From: a virus | Reading direction: 5' to 3' (one strand) | Virus record (IMG/VR): IMGVR_UViG_3300044911_003196 | Span: 1 to 27,880 of that record | DNA: 27,880 nt | Part shown: one piece after another, positions 21,691 through 27,880 of the stretch | How the letters are laid out: each line of letters begins with the position of its first letter | Position numbering within the stretch: the first letter of the stretch is position 1 | Made by a program: the position numbers and the translations under genes | Notes under the pieces: model-generated | The model's input: the letters and a program-made list of their open reading frames with translations, nothing else | Database searches by the model: none | What the model was told of the DNA's origin: nothing

Positions 21691-23307
21691 TTATCTCCCT
21701 GCCCGGGCGCGTCGCTGTCTGGCAACTTCCCGCCGCTGTTCTGGTGTTAGTTGTTTGAGGTTTCTGGCTTCTTTCTGTCGCTGTTCTTTGTTCACGGCGT
21801 TATCCAGCAGCTTCATGATTCGCCGCTCAAATTCCGGATAAACCTTGTCCAGCTTCTTCCCGCCTGCCACCTGGCCGGCATAGCGGTCAAGCGTGCGAGA
21901 TGTCAGCCCGTAATTTCGTTCGATATCAAACATCTGCAAGGCTTGATCGGCCTGGCGTGCCTGGTCCTGTGAACTGGTCGTATCGATCTTGTTTTGACCG
22001 ACTTGCTCAATCCGATTCACGTTTCGGCTACGTGAAATCTTGCCGAATAAATTGGCATCACCACGCATCCGGCTTTTAAACCGGTCCGCAAACATGGCCC
22101 GGAATTCCGCCAGGTTGACAAACTCCTCATCATCGAAGAGCCCGCCGCCCTGCTTAGCCATAAGCGGAGCCCGCTTCAATTCCTGCCCGAATTCGGCCGT
22201 TTTGCCGCTGGTCCAATTGCCCTTTTCTGATCGATTGAAGAGCTGCAATTGATCCTCTGGCCTCAGTCCTGATCGGCCGATAGCAACGGCCCTTGAAAGC
22301 GGGGTTGTTTCATCAACCACTTTTCGCCAGATTTGAGGGGCAAGCCCTCGCAATGCCAGCCCTTCCGAAGCGGTACGTTCTGACAGACTGATCCCGCGTT
22401 GCTTCAGTTCTGATTCAATATCAGGGCTCTTCGAATCGCGGAAAAATCGGCCTGCATCGACCGAAGTTCCACGCCCCTCGGCAATGTTCGTTAGTGCGCC
22501 CTTCTGACGTGCCTCGCCGGCGTCCTTAGCTTGGATGTACTGGACGTTTAAGCTCTTCACGCCCAGCCGCTGCGCCAGCTCGTAGCGGTGGTGCCCGTTC
22601 ACGACATAAGTTTTGCCGTTGGCCGGGTCTTTCCAGACCTGGACCACGCCCGCAAGCTCTTTATTCCAGACCTTTGTTTCCTTGAATTGATCCGTAACGC
22701 CTACAGGCCCGGAAGTATTCATTTTGTACTGAAAACGCTCAGGATCGGCCTGAATTTCGCTTGTTTTCAGCGTCCGAACGCCTGATTGCGTTTCCGCCCT
22801 GGCCTTTTCTTTGGCCTTTACCTGGCTGATCAATCGCTTTGTATCTGCAAGCCCCGGCTTAGGCTCGCGAACGGGTCTAAGTGCCGCCCGGCCTTTTTCG
22901 GTTGGTGCCAGGCGGGCAACGGTCTCTTTTTGTGGCTTGGCTTGTGTGGTGCCGTTACGCTCTGCCCGCTGTTGCAGGCGTTTTTTGAGTTCTTCGCTAC
23001 GGCTTTTCTGGGTGATAAGGCCCTGATCAAATCGCTTTTGTAATCGGCCTTCAAGAGCCGCCTGGCCCTTTTCTGAGAGCTTGCCGGTTCTGCCCTGGTC
23101 AACGGCTTGCTTTTTTTGCCGTGCCATTGCCCGGCATTTGCCCAGCGTCTTATATGTGTCTGGTTCAAGAGCCGCCTTTCCTCTAATTGCAAGCTGCCAG
23201 TTACTCGCAGCGCGTGAACAAGCGTCATTCCCGGTTTTCGAACGGGTAGAAGGCTTTTTCGGTGCTGTAGGCTTACCCGGCTTTTTGGCTTGTGCAATCG
23301 GTGGCAT
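21691..23307 (-). CDS. Polyvalent-type protein with ParB-like domain, paralog A
   Basis: This is a 538-residue protein. After a Lys/Pro tail, residues 22-117 form the module shared with the downstream 819-residue protein. Residues about 180-291 match the DdrB-like ParB domain of phage 'polyvalent' proteins: 'ADPERFQYK', 'ELAGVVQVWKDP', 'YVVNGHHRYELAQRLGV' and 'GALTNIAEGRGTSVDAGRFFRD'. The remainder is helical and basic. Polyvalent proteins are thought to be injected with phage or plasmid DNA and to act early in the new host. Its place in the head-tail cluster suits a packaged protein. The ribosome-binding site before the ATG is weak. Confidence 0.7.
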   Translation of the reverse strand: MPPIAQAKKPGKPTAPKKPSTRSKTGNDACSRAASNWQLAIRGKAALEPDTYKTLGKCRAMARQKKQAVDQGRTGKLSEKGQAALEGRLQKRFDQGLITQKSRSEELKKRLQQRAERNGTTQAKPQKETVARLAPTEKGRAALRPVREPKPGLADTKRLISQVKAKEKARAETQSGVRTLKTSEIQADPERFQYKMNTSGPVGVTDQFKETKVWNKELAGVVQVWKDPANGKTYVVNGHHRYELAQRLGVKSLNVQYIQAKDAGEARQKGALTNIAEGRGTSVDAGRFFRDSKSPDIESELKQRGISLSERTASEGLALRGLAPQIWRKVVDETTPLSRAVAIGRSGLRPEDQLQLFNRSEKGNWTSGKTAEFGQELKRAPLMAKQGGGLFDDEEFVNLAEFRAMFADRFKSRMRGDANLFGKISRSRNVNRIEQVGQNKIDTTSSQDQARQADQALQMFDIERNYGLTSRTLDRYAGQVAGGKKLDKVYPEFERRIMKLLDNAVNKEQRQKEARNLKQLTPEQRREVARQRRARAGR

Positions 23308-23327
23308 CTGTCGGCCCTTGGCTCAGA

Positions 23328-23429
23328 TCAATGTTTCTTGTCGCAAGTGCAGCCCTTTTTGCTGCCCTTGTGTTTTGTGCTGCTTTTTGCAGCAGGCTTG
23401 GCTGTTTTCGGTGCGGCTTTCTTTGCCAT
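23328..23429 (-). CDS. 33-residue Lys/Ala-rich basic protein
   Basis: This short gene has AAGGA ahead of its ATG. The product, MAKKAAPKTAKPAAKSS and on to a CTC-containing Lys-rich end (KKGCTCDKKH), resembles histone-tail-like DNA-condensing peptides. It also resembles the Lys/Pro/Ala tails of the two large proteins encoded next to it. It may bind packaged DNA. It starts 4 bases after the connector gene ends. Confidence 0.6.
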   Translation of the reverse strand: MAKKAAPKTAKPAAKSSTKHKGSKKGCTCDKKH

Positions 23430-23432
23430 TTG

Positions 23433-24296
23433 TCAGTTCCTTACGCATACATTGAGATTGATAACAACGTCGTATTTTTGGCTTGTGGCATAGCTTTTTA
23501 CTTTCACCGTCGCGGCGGTTAAGGCGCTATTCGCCATTGCCCGGAATTCAGCGGCTTTTCTACGGTATGCCGATGAATCTTCTTTCATGCTTACCTGGGC
23601 CATACAAATGAGGTGGCACGCATAAAGAGCGCAGGCCCTTCTCAGTGCCGGCGTCAATTCGATCCCTTTGCCCGATTCAATTGACGTTTTCAGCCAGTCG
23701 GGCGGTTCATCGTGCCGCGTGCCCCAATATTGGCCGTAGGCCGATGTGTAGCGGCTAAACGTGTATCTGTCGTTGTGTGACCGCATAACGACATTATCAA
23801 GCCATAATCGGGCGGTAATCTGGTGCTCTTCAAAGCCCGTCCGGTCATATTCGCTCTTACACTGATCAATCCAGGGGGCAACCGTGCGCAGGTCCTCGAT
23901 GGTCGTATAAGGGCGCTGGCTTACCGGCAAGCAACTTGCCGAATCACCAGGGGCAGGCTTCAGCGTGTAAGAGCCCCGGCAAACTTCATAGGTCAGGCCG
24001 CCTGAGGTTGCCAACAGTCGCCACTGATAAGAGCTGGCTGGTATTTCATGGGCGCCGGTGGTGGCAATGGTGATAAGGCCGTTATTGGCATTTGACCAGG
24101 CGGCCGTTATGCCCGCGTCGTCAAGTGCTTCGGTTTCATCGCCTCGCCAGACTTCCACGGCCAATACGTCACCGGCAGACCAGCCTGTTAAGGCTGATCC
24201 TGCCAGATTGACGATTTGCAGGCTAAAGGCCCGGTAGGCTCTTGCAGAGCCTTCCAGGTCAAGCCGGCTTGTGACGGGTGTATCACTCAGGGGCAT
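23433..24296 (-). CDS. Head-tail connector with N-terminal beta domain
   Basis: This 287-residue protein has two parts. Residues 1-130 are beta-rich, Ig-like in pattern ('YRAFSLQIVNLAGSALTGWSAGDVLAVEVWRGDE...YQWRLLATSGGLTYEVCRGSYTL'). Residues 135-287 are mainly helical ('TIEDLRTVAPWIDQCKSEYDRTGFEEHQITARLWLDNVV...RRACALYACHLICMAQ'), which fits head-completion adaptors of the gp6 type. It follows the coat gene by 5 bases, the usual adaptor slot. The fused N-terminal beta domain is unusual and might decorate the head or bind a tail component. Confidence 0.6.
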   Translation of the reverse strand: MPLSDTPVTSRLDLEGSARAYRAFSLQIVNLAGSALTGWSAGDVLAVEVWRGDETEALDDAGITAAWSNANNGLITIATTGAHEIPASSYQWRLLATSGGLTYEVCRGSYTLKPAPGDSASCLPVSQRPYTTIEDLRTVAPWIDQCKSEYDRTGFEEHQITARLWLDNVVMRSHNDRYTFSRYTSAYGQYWGTRHDEPPDWLKTSIESGKGIELTPALRRACALYACHLICMAQVSMKEDSSAYRRKAAEFRAMANSALTAATVKVKSYATSQKYDVVINLNVCVRN

Positions 24297-24301
24297 GAGA
24301 A

Positions 24302-25270
24302 TTACGCCGTCAAGATAGAACGGTGGATAACGCAGTGATCTTTGCGGTGTTCCTTCACATTACAAAGAGTTCTGACTGTAATCCGATTAAATGGCCCGCC
24401 TGTAGCGCCGAGATTTTCGTCATAGGAAAATGTCAGAAGAACCGGAATCCCCATGACATTGGCATAACGAAAATTGACTGTCCCTGAAGGCGGTTCAAGC
24501 GGGGCGGCCGCAAATACGCAAGCGTTACGGTGAAATACCGCCGTTGAGTATGTCAGGTTGGGCGCGGTTCCCGATGTAACTGACTGTGGATCTTCCAAGA
24601 ACTGAAAACCGTATTGCGGCTGAATAACGCCGTTATCGCGCAGCTCGCCGGCTTTACGGTCGCTGATTGCAGCTACTTTGATAAAGTTGTCATCTTGCAA
24701 CCACTGGTGATAAATCTCTGAGTGGCCGACAACAAACAGATTTGCGCGGTCTCCCAAAGGAATCTTTCGAGCCGAAAGAACCTTGCGAAGATTGACAAAC
24801 TCAGCAAAAGTCACCTTTGCCGGGTTTGTGTTTGTCACACTCGAAGAAGTGTTGCCAGAGACGTTGTAAGTGCCAATGACAAACTTTGCCGCAACCTTGG
24901 CATTCAGATATTCAATCATCTGAATCATGACCTTGCTGATGGCTTGGTCAATGAGTGACGGATTGTCTGCCACTCGTGCCGACTCGTAACTGGTCACGGT
25001 GAAAGACTTTGTAGGCATATCATCAAGTGCCAGGTCGGTTGAAGTCGTCGTGACGTTCTTCGTTCCCGGCGCTGTGGTAATAGCGTTTACGACATCACCA
25101 TCAACATCAACCAAGTTGATTTTTACGGTGGCGTTCGGTGGCATTGGCGTATCAGGAACGGGGTTCATATAAACCGCCGAAAGATAGGCCGCGTGCGGTG
25201 TCAGGTGTTGCGAAAGCTCAGTAAACCGAGCCGCAACGGTGTTCATGTACGTACTAAAATCGTTAGGCAT
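24302..25270 (-). CDS. Major capsid protein (P22-coat-like / HK97 fold)
   Basis: This is a 322-residue protein. Features in order are an N-terminal helix with YLSAVYMNPVP, a strand pair 'NATVKINLVDV', the segment 'KSFTVTSYESARVADNPSLIDQAISKVMIQMIEYLNAKVAAKFVIGTYN' matching the E-loop/spine region of P22-type coat proteins, a helical A-domain part 'TFAEFVNLRKVLSARKIP', and a C-terminal beta sheet. It is downstream of a coiled-coil scaffold gene, as expected. Size and order support the coat assignment. The Cys-rich end (CNVKEHRKDHC) is an oddity. Confidence 0.78.
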   Translation of the reverse strand: MPNDFSTYMNTVAARFTELSQHLTPHAAYLSAVYMNPVPDTPMPPNATVKINLVDVDGDVVNAITTAPGTKNVTTTSTDLALDDMPTKSFTVTSYESARVADNPSLIDQAISKVMIQMIEYLNAKVAAKFVIGTYNVSGNTSSSVTNTNPAKVTFAEFVNLRKVLSARKIPLGDRANLFVVGHSEIYHQWLQDDNFIKVAAISDRKAGELRDNGVIQPQYGFQFLEDPQSVTSGTAPNLTYSTAVFHRNACVFAAAPLEPPSGTVNFRYANVMGIPVLLTFSYDENLGATGGPFNRITVRTLCNVKEHRKDHCVIHRSILTA

Positions 25271-25285
25271 TATTCGCCTCTCCTA

Positions 25286-26011
25286 TTACTGTTTCAGACT
25301 TTTCTGATAGCTGTTCACTGCGGCCGGATTAGTCCAGTCAACCGTTTTGGCTGGGTCTCTTGCCGCTTCTGGTGCGGAACCTCCGCCGACTGCCTGAGCC
25401 CCGAACGCCCTTAGCGATGGGGCAGGGGCTGGGGGTGCAGTCTGTTGGCGAACTTCGCCTTCGCCGGCTTGGGCAGGTTGCTCGCCTGCCTGGGCGCCGG
25501 CCGCCTCAAAAAACAGATAAGGCTTCGTGGAATGCGCTTTCCCGATTGCCTCCTGTATCACCTCTGGCGTCAAATCTTCCAGGTCGTCAAGGCTGGTTCC
25601 TGCCGCGCCTAGAATTTCTTGAATTGAAACGCCTTGCTGTAAATTCATGCCTTCAGGAAGTGCCGCATAAATCGCATCTTCCACGTAAATCTGCTTTAAT
25701 TCGCCGCGTAACATGGCGTTTTCTTGCGCCAGCTCGTTTTCATTCGTAAACCGCTGAAATTGCTCTGTCTGCTGCTCCATAATCGTGATGGCTTCATCAC
25801 GTTCTTGGATAAGCTGCTGTTGTGTTGATTGCAATTCGTTGAACTTGTTTTGCAGCTCTGCCAACTCGCCCTTCCGGCGCTGAAGTTGCCTGAGAACCTT
25901 TTCAAATTCTGATCGGCTTACAGTGTCGCTCATGCGATTCTTTCTGGGTAAAATACCATTGTCAGCGTCGGGAACGTCCCGGCTGGTCGATGGTTCAGGT
26001 TGTTCTGTCAT
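25286..26011 (-). CDS. Scaffolding protein
   Basis: This 241-residue acidic protein has the classic layout. A disordered N-terminus is followed by a long coiled coil (about 33-105, EFEKVLRQLQRRKGELAELQ and on), a helical segment, an Ala/Gln/Pro-rich linker, and a C-terminal tail ending in a basic helix (AAVNSYQKSLKQ) that would contact coat subunits. It immediately precedes the coat gene and starts on the base after the peptidase stop codon (TAAATG). Scaffolds direct procapsid assembly and are then expelled or degraded. Confidence 0.75.
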   Translation of the reverse strand: MTEQPEPSTSRDVPDADNGILPRKNRMSDTVSRSEFEKVLRQLQRRKGELAELQNKFNELQSTQQQLIQERDEAITIMEQQTEQFQRFTNENELAQENAMLRGELKQIYVEDAIYAALPEGMNLQQGVSIQEILGAAGTSLDDLEDLTPEVIQEAIGKAHSTKPYLFFEAAGAQAGEQPAQAGEGEVRQQTAPPAPAPSLRAFGAQAVGGGSAPEAARDPAKTVDWTNPAAVNSYQKSLKQ

Positions 26012-26812
26012 TTATTTTTGTAAAACGGGCGGTATCGCTTGCGGGTCAAGTTCCGCCGCAAAAACACCGTAAGCATCAAAGCCACTGCCGCGCAGATTTC
26101 TTTCAGCAATCCAGCAATAGCCTTGATTGCCCCATTCTTGGCCCCAACTGTTTCTCATGCCGATCAGCCAGCCTGATTTGCCTTGTTTCATGGCAAATCC
26201 GCCAGATACCGCGTGATTGTGCCAGCCTGCCCGGTTCATGGGCACGCCCTCTGCATCCAGTGAATTGAAACCGCTGTTTACCGGTACGCTGAAATTGAAT
26301 GGAATGCGAAGCTGTGCCGCTACGCATAAATCGTTGAAGTTTTGCAGCCTGTAGCCAATTTCAACTTTGAATCGCTTCGCATTTTCACGGGCATTTTCAT
26401 TGATTCGACGGGGATTGATCACTCCGTGTGGCACCAGTGCATCGTCACAAGTGCCGCTCTTTTGCAAGTGTGTTAAAGCCTCTGCAATTGAGCTGCCCCG
26501 GTCGATACCACCACACAAATCAGCATAAACCAGCCAGGCCGATAAGGGCACATAGCCAAGCCCTGCGATATAACGGGCATCTTCCAGCGATGAGGCTGCT
26601 GCATGACCATTACAGGCCCCGTAAGAGCCCTGATTTTTGATTGAAACCTTGTAATCGGGGTTTGATCGATAGTCGAACTCTTGCCATTTATGTTCGGGCA
26701 CATCGGGCAAAACACCGCGAACGGGCAGGATCAGACTGACGGGCGGCTCTTGGTTGCCAAGTAAAACCGTTTGACCGTCTGGCAGTTCCCATTGTTCCAA
26801 GCCTTCGATCAT
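26012..26812 (-). CDS. Papain-family (C1A-like) cysteine peptidase
   Basis: This 266-residue protein has an intact papain catalytic set. Q61 and C67 lie in KNQGSYGACNGHAAASSL, H200 lies in WHNHAVSGGF, and N221 lies in MRNSWGQEWGNQGYCWIAE. These match the Gln, Cys, His and Asn of papain. There is no signal peptide; a short N-terminal segment of about 55 residues could serve as a propeptide. The gene lies directly before the scaffold and coat genes, the usual slot of a capsid maturation protease, and after small membrane and secreted proteins that could be lysis factors. Both a maturation role and a lysis role are possible. Phage C1A peptidases are rare. Confidence 0.85.
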   Translation of the reverse strand: MIEGLEQWELPDGQTVLLGNQEPPVSLILPVRGVLPDVPEHKWQEFDYRSNPDYKVSIKNQGSYGACNGHAAASSLEDARYIAGLGYVPLSAWLVYADLCGGIDRGSSIAEALTHLQKSGTCDDALVPHGVINPRRINENARENAKRFKVEIGYRLQNFNDLCVAAQLRIPFNFSVPVNSGFNSLDAEGVPMNRAGWHNHAVSGGFAMKQGKSGWLIGMRNSWGQEWGNQGYCWIAERNLRGSGFDAYGVFAAELDPQAIPPVLQK

Positions 26813-27306
26813 TTCAGCCCCGCTGCGATCAGTTTGAGTTCTTCAATCGACGTTACTTTCTTGACCTGTACAAGTTTTCCGCTCTTGTCTTGCAGAATTA
26901 CCATTGGCAATCCGGTCGAGGTAACGTCTGCTCGAAAATTCAGAAGGTCGATGTCCCTTTCCGTGTCGGCATACGTTCGGAACTGTACCCCTGCATCTTT
27001 CAGCAGGCCGCGCATTACGCTGTTTGTTCGCCATTGCGCCTGTTCCGGGTCTGATGGGTCAACGATCAGCGAGAACCAAGCCACATCCTTAACTACTGGC
27101 TTATTGTCAGGAGGCGGTACAGGTGGCGGAGTTGGCGGCGGTGTCGGGTTGCCGTCGCCAAGAACCACCACCTGACCTGTCTGCTTGCCTACAAAATATG
27201 TGAACCCGTGATGGCTGAACACCACCCGTTCCTCAGTCGATGGTTGAACCACCACCGAGGGCACGGATGATTGAGCCAGGATTAAAGCAGTAATCAAGCT
27301 GATCAT
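26809..27306 (-). CDS. Secreted or membrane-anchored thioredoxin-fold-like protein
   Basis: This 165-residue protein has an N-terminal hydrophobic stretch (SLITALILAQSSV) like a signal peptide or anchor. A beta segment follows, then a Pro-rich hinge (TPPPTPPPVPPP, about 74-87), and then a C-terminal domain with the beta-alpha-beta pattern of thioredoxin-like folds (AWFSLIVDPSD, FRTYAD, GLPMVILQDKSGKLVQV). The cis-Pro (LPMV) is present but there is no CxxC, so it is unlikely to be a redox enzyme. It shares ATGA overlaps with both neighbours. The role may be cell-envelope or virion related; it is not established. Confidence 0.6.
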   Translation of the reverse strand: MISLITALILAQSSVPSVVVQPSTEERVVFSHHGFTYFVGKQTGQVVVLGDGNPTPPPTPPPVPPPDNKPVVKDVAWFSLIVDPSDPEQAQWRTNSVMRGLLKDAGVQFRTYADTERDIDLLNFRADVTSTGLPMVILQDKSGKLVQVKKVTSIEELKLIAAGLK

Positions 27307-27512
27307 TTCTGATATACCGCTTTCAAATGCGATTCGTGCCGCTTGAGGAACTTGGCAATTTCGTCATCAGAAATCGTCACCATATCGCCATTTTCGTCCG
27401 CTTCCCTCACCTTTTGTAAGATGAGGGGAATGACCAGCTTTATGATGTATGGCGCGAGTAGCTGAATAACAGGCCAGACAACCCAAAACGGCACGAATTT
27501 TACCGCTCTCAT
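27303..27512 (-). CDS. Small membrane protein, holin-like
   Basis: This 69-residue protein has one hydrophobic stretch (about 5-34, FVPFWVVWPVIQLLAPYIIKLVIPLIL) and a charged cytoplasmic-type tail. It is the size of class III holins, which permeabilise the membrane at lysis. It lies in a coupled group with a secreted protein and a papain-like peptidase. No lysozyme or amidase is visible in the window, so the holin call is tentative; a virion or assembly membrane protein is also possible. Confidence 0.45.
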   Translation of the reverse strand: MRAVKFVPFWVVWPVIQLLAPYIIKLVIPLILQKVREADENGDMVTISDDEIAKFLKRHESHLKAVYQK

Positions 27513-27757
27513 TTAGTCTCCCCTGGCTTTATTTGCAGAATTCGGAATTGTGGCAATCGGCCTACCCGATTTCGGCCGTAAATGAGTCCGCCAGGCCCAA
27601 CGGGAGTAATCACCGTGTAAGTCGTCACCGATGGCAGCGGCTTAAGCGGCGCCGTTATTTCGACGCTGTAAACCTGCTGATTCGGATTCTGCACGATGGT
27701 TAAGCTCTCAACTTGACACTTGCTGCACGCAGCAGCCACAACGACATCAGCCAGCAC
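27509..27757 (-). CDS. Small hypothetical protein
   Basis: This 82-residue protein begins at GTG with AGGTG upstream; an in-frame stop lies just before it. It has a short hydrophobic N-terminus with a CSKC pair (ADVVVAAACSKCQ), followed by beta-rich sequence. It shares an ATGA overlap with the membrane protein gene downstream. Its function is unknown. The Cys pair could be metal binding, or the AAAC could suggest a lipoprotein site, but a basic signal start is missing. Confidence 0.5.
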   Translation of the reverse strand: MLADVVVAAACSKCQVESLTIVQNPNQQVYSVEITAPLKPLPSVTTYTVITPVGPGGLIYGRNRVGRLPQFRILQIKPGETK

Positions 27758-27787
27758 AGATCACCTAGCCTTTCCGGGACAGAGTAA

Positions 27788-27817
27788 AACCATTTTCCTG
27801 AGATCACGAAAATGGTT
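27788..27817 (-). terminator. Hairpin between the partial gene and the late group
   Basis: AACCATTTTC-GTGATCTCAG-GAAAATGGTT is a perfect 10-bp inverted repeat nine bases after the upstream stop codon. Only a short T run (TTTT) follows on the minus strand, so it may be a partial terminator or an mRNA-processing or stability element. Confidence 0.4.
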
Positions 27818-27826
27818 GACGGACGT

Positions 27827-27880
27827 TCAAACGCCAATATCGCCCTTATCGGGCACACCAAGTTTTGCGGCTTCTATCCG
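27827..27880 (-). CDS. C-terminal end of an unidentified gene (possible portal)
   Basis: Seventeen codons of an open frame enter from the right edge, reading RIEAAKLGVPDKGDIGV and a TGA. It runs leftward like the rest of the late cluster. On a circular map it would lie just after the large terminase and before the head genes, where the portal is expected, but 17 residues cannot establish this. Confidence 0.45.
   Translation of the reverse strand, partial: RIEAAKLGVPDKGDIGV

Noticed and set aside
1-27880. Integrated prophage with a chromosomal boundary
   Set aside because: Phage genes lie on both sides of the attachment site and int, and no second tRNA-derived repeat or host gene is present.

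Overview
The window is most of the genome of a temperate, tailed (siphovirus-type) bacteriophage, probably infecting a Planctomycetota host. The host call is an inference. It rests on the integrase N-terminus (an 'SGQA...YLG..GS.E' lead-in that I associate with planctomycete integrases), a phage-borne CsrA and a papain-family peptidase in the structural cluster. No host gene is visible.

Layout. (1) 1-7878, minus strand: an early/replication operon read leftwards. Its order is a ribbon-helix-helix (RHH) regulator, a micro-ORF, a YqaJ-type exonuclease, a RecT-type annealing protein, a hairpin-rich intergenic RNA, csrA, a replication initiator carrying palindromic iterons inside its gene (a lambda-O-like origin), a Cys-rich protein, a small beta protein, a RusA resolvase, an acyl-carrier-protein-like protein, several small zinc-ribbon or HTH proteins, the terminase small subunit, and the beginning of the terminase large subunit. 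Most genes overlap by 1-4 bases and are probably translationally coupled. (2) 7879-8037: a divergent control region with two 17-bp-spaced sigma70-type promoters. (3) 8038-9539, plus strand: a second RHH-like protein, an attachment site made of the 3' half of a tRNA-Arg(TCT), and a tyrosine integrase. (4) 9540-11460, plus strand: an accessory 'moron' region in which two genes sit behind near-identical promoter/leader sequences and are followed by related GC-rich hairpins. (5) 11486-27880, minus strand: a late operon read leftwards. It runs from a partial gene at the right edge through small membrane/secreted proteins, a papain-like peptidase, scaffold, coat, connector, two large paralogous proteins, two tail-completion-like proteins, tail terminator, tail tube, tape measure, tail hub and tail tip.

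Because attP and int are internal, with phage genes on both sides, the sequence is in the unintegrated (attP) arrangement: a virion genome, a circular form or a plasmid-like prophage, not a chromosomal prophage. The left edge cuts the large terminase just after its Walker A motif. The right edge cuts the gene preceding the head cluster, where a portal gene would normally lie. The map is therefore most simply a circle missing the rest of terL and most of the portal.

Points most worth following up: five consecutive hairpins between recT and csrA, ending at a possible CsrA site on the csrA ribosome-binding site; a papain-family peptidase with an intact triad next to the scaffold gene; two tandem large proteins sharing an N-terminal module, one with a ParB-like domain typical of phage 'polyvalent' proteins; an ACP-like protein in the replication operon; iterons inside the initiator gene; and reusable promoter-leader-gene-hairpin accessory cassettes.
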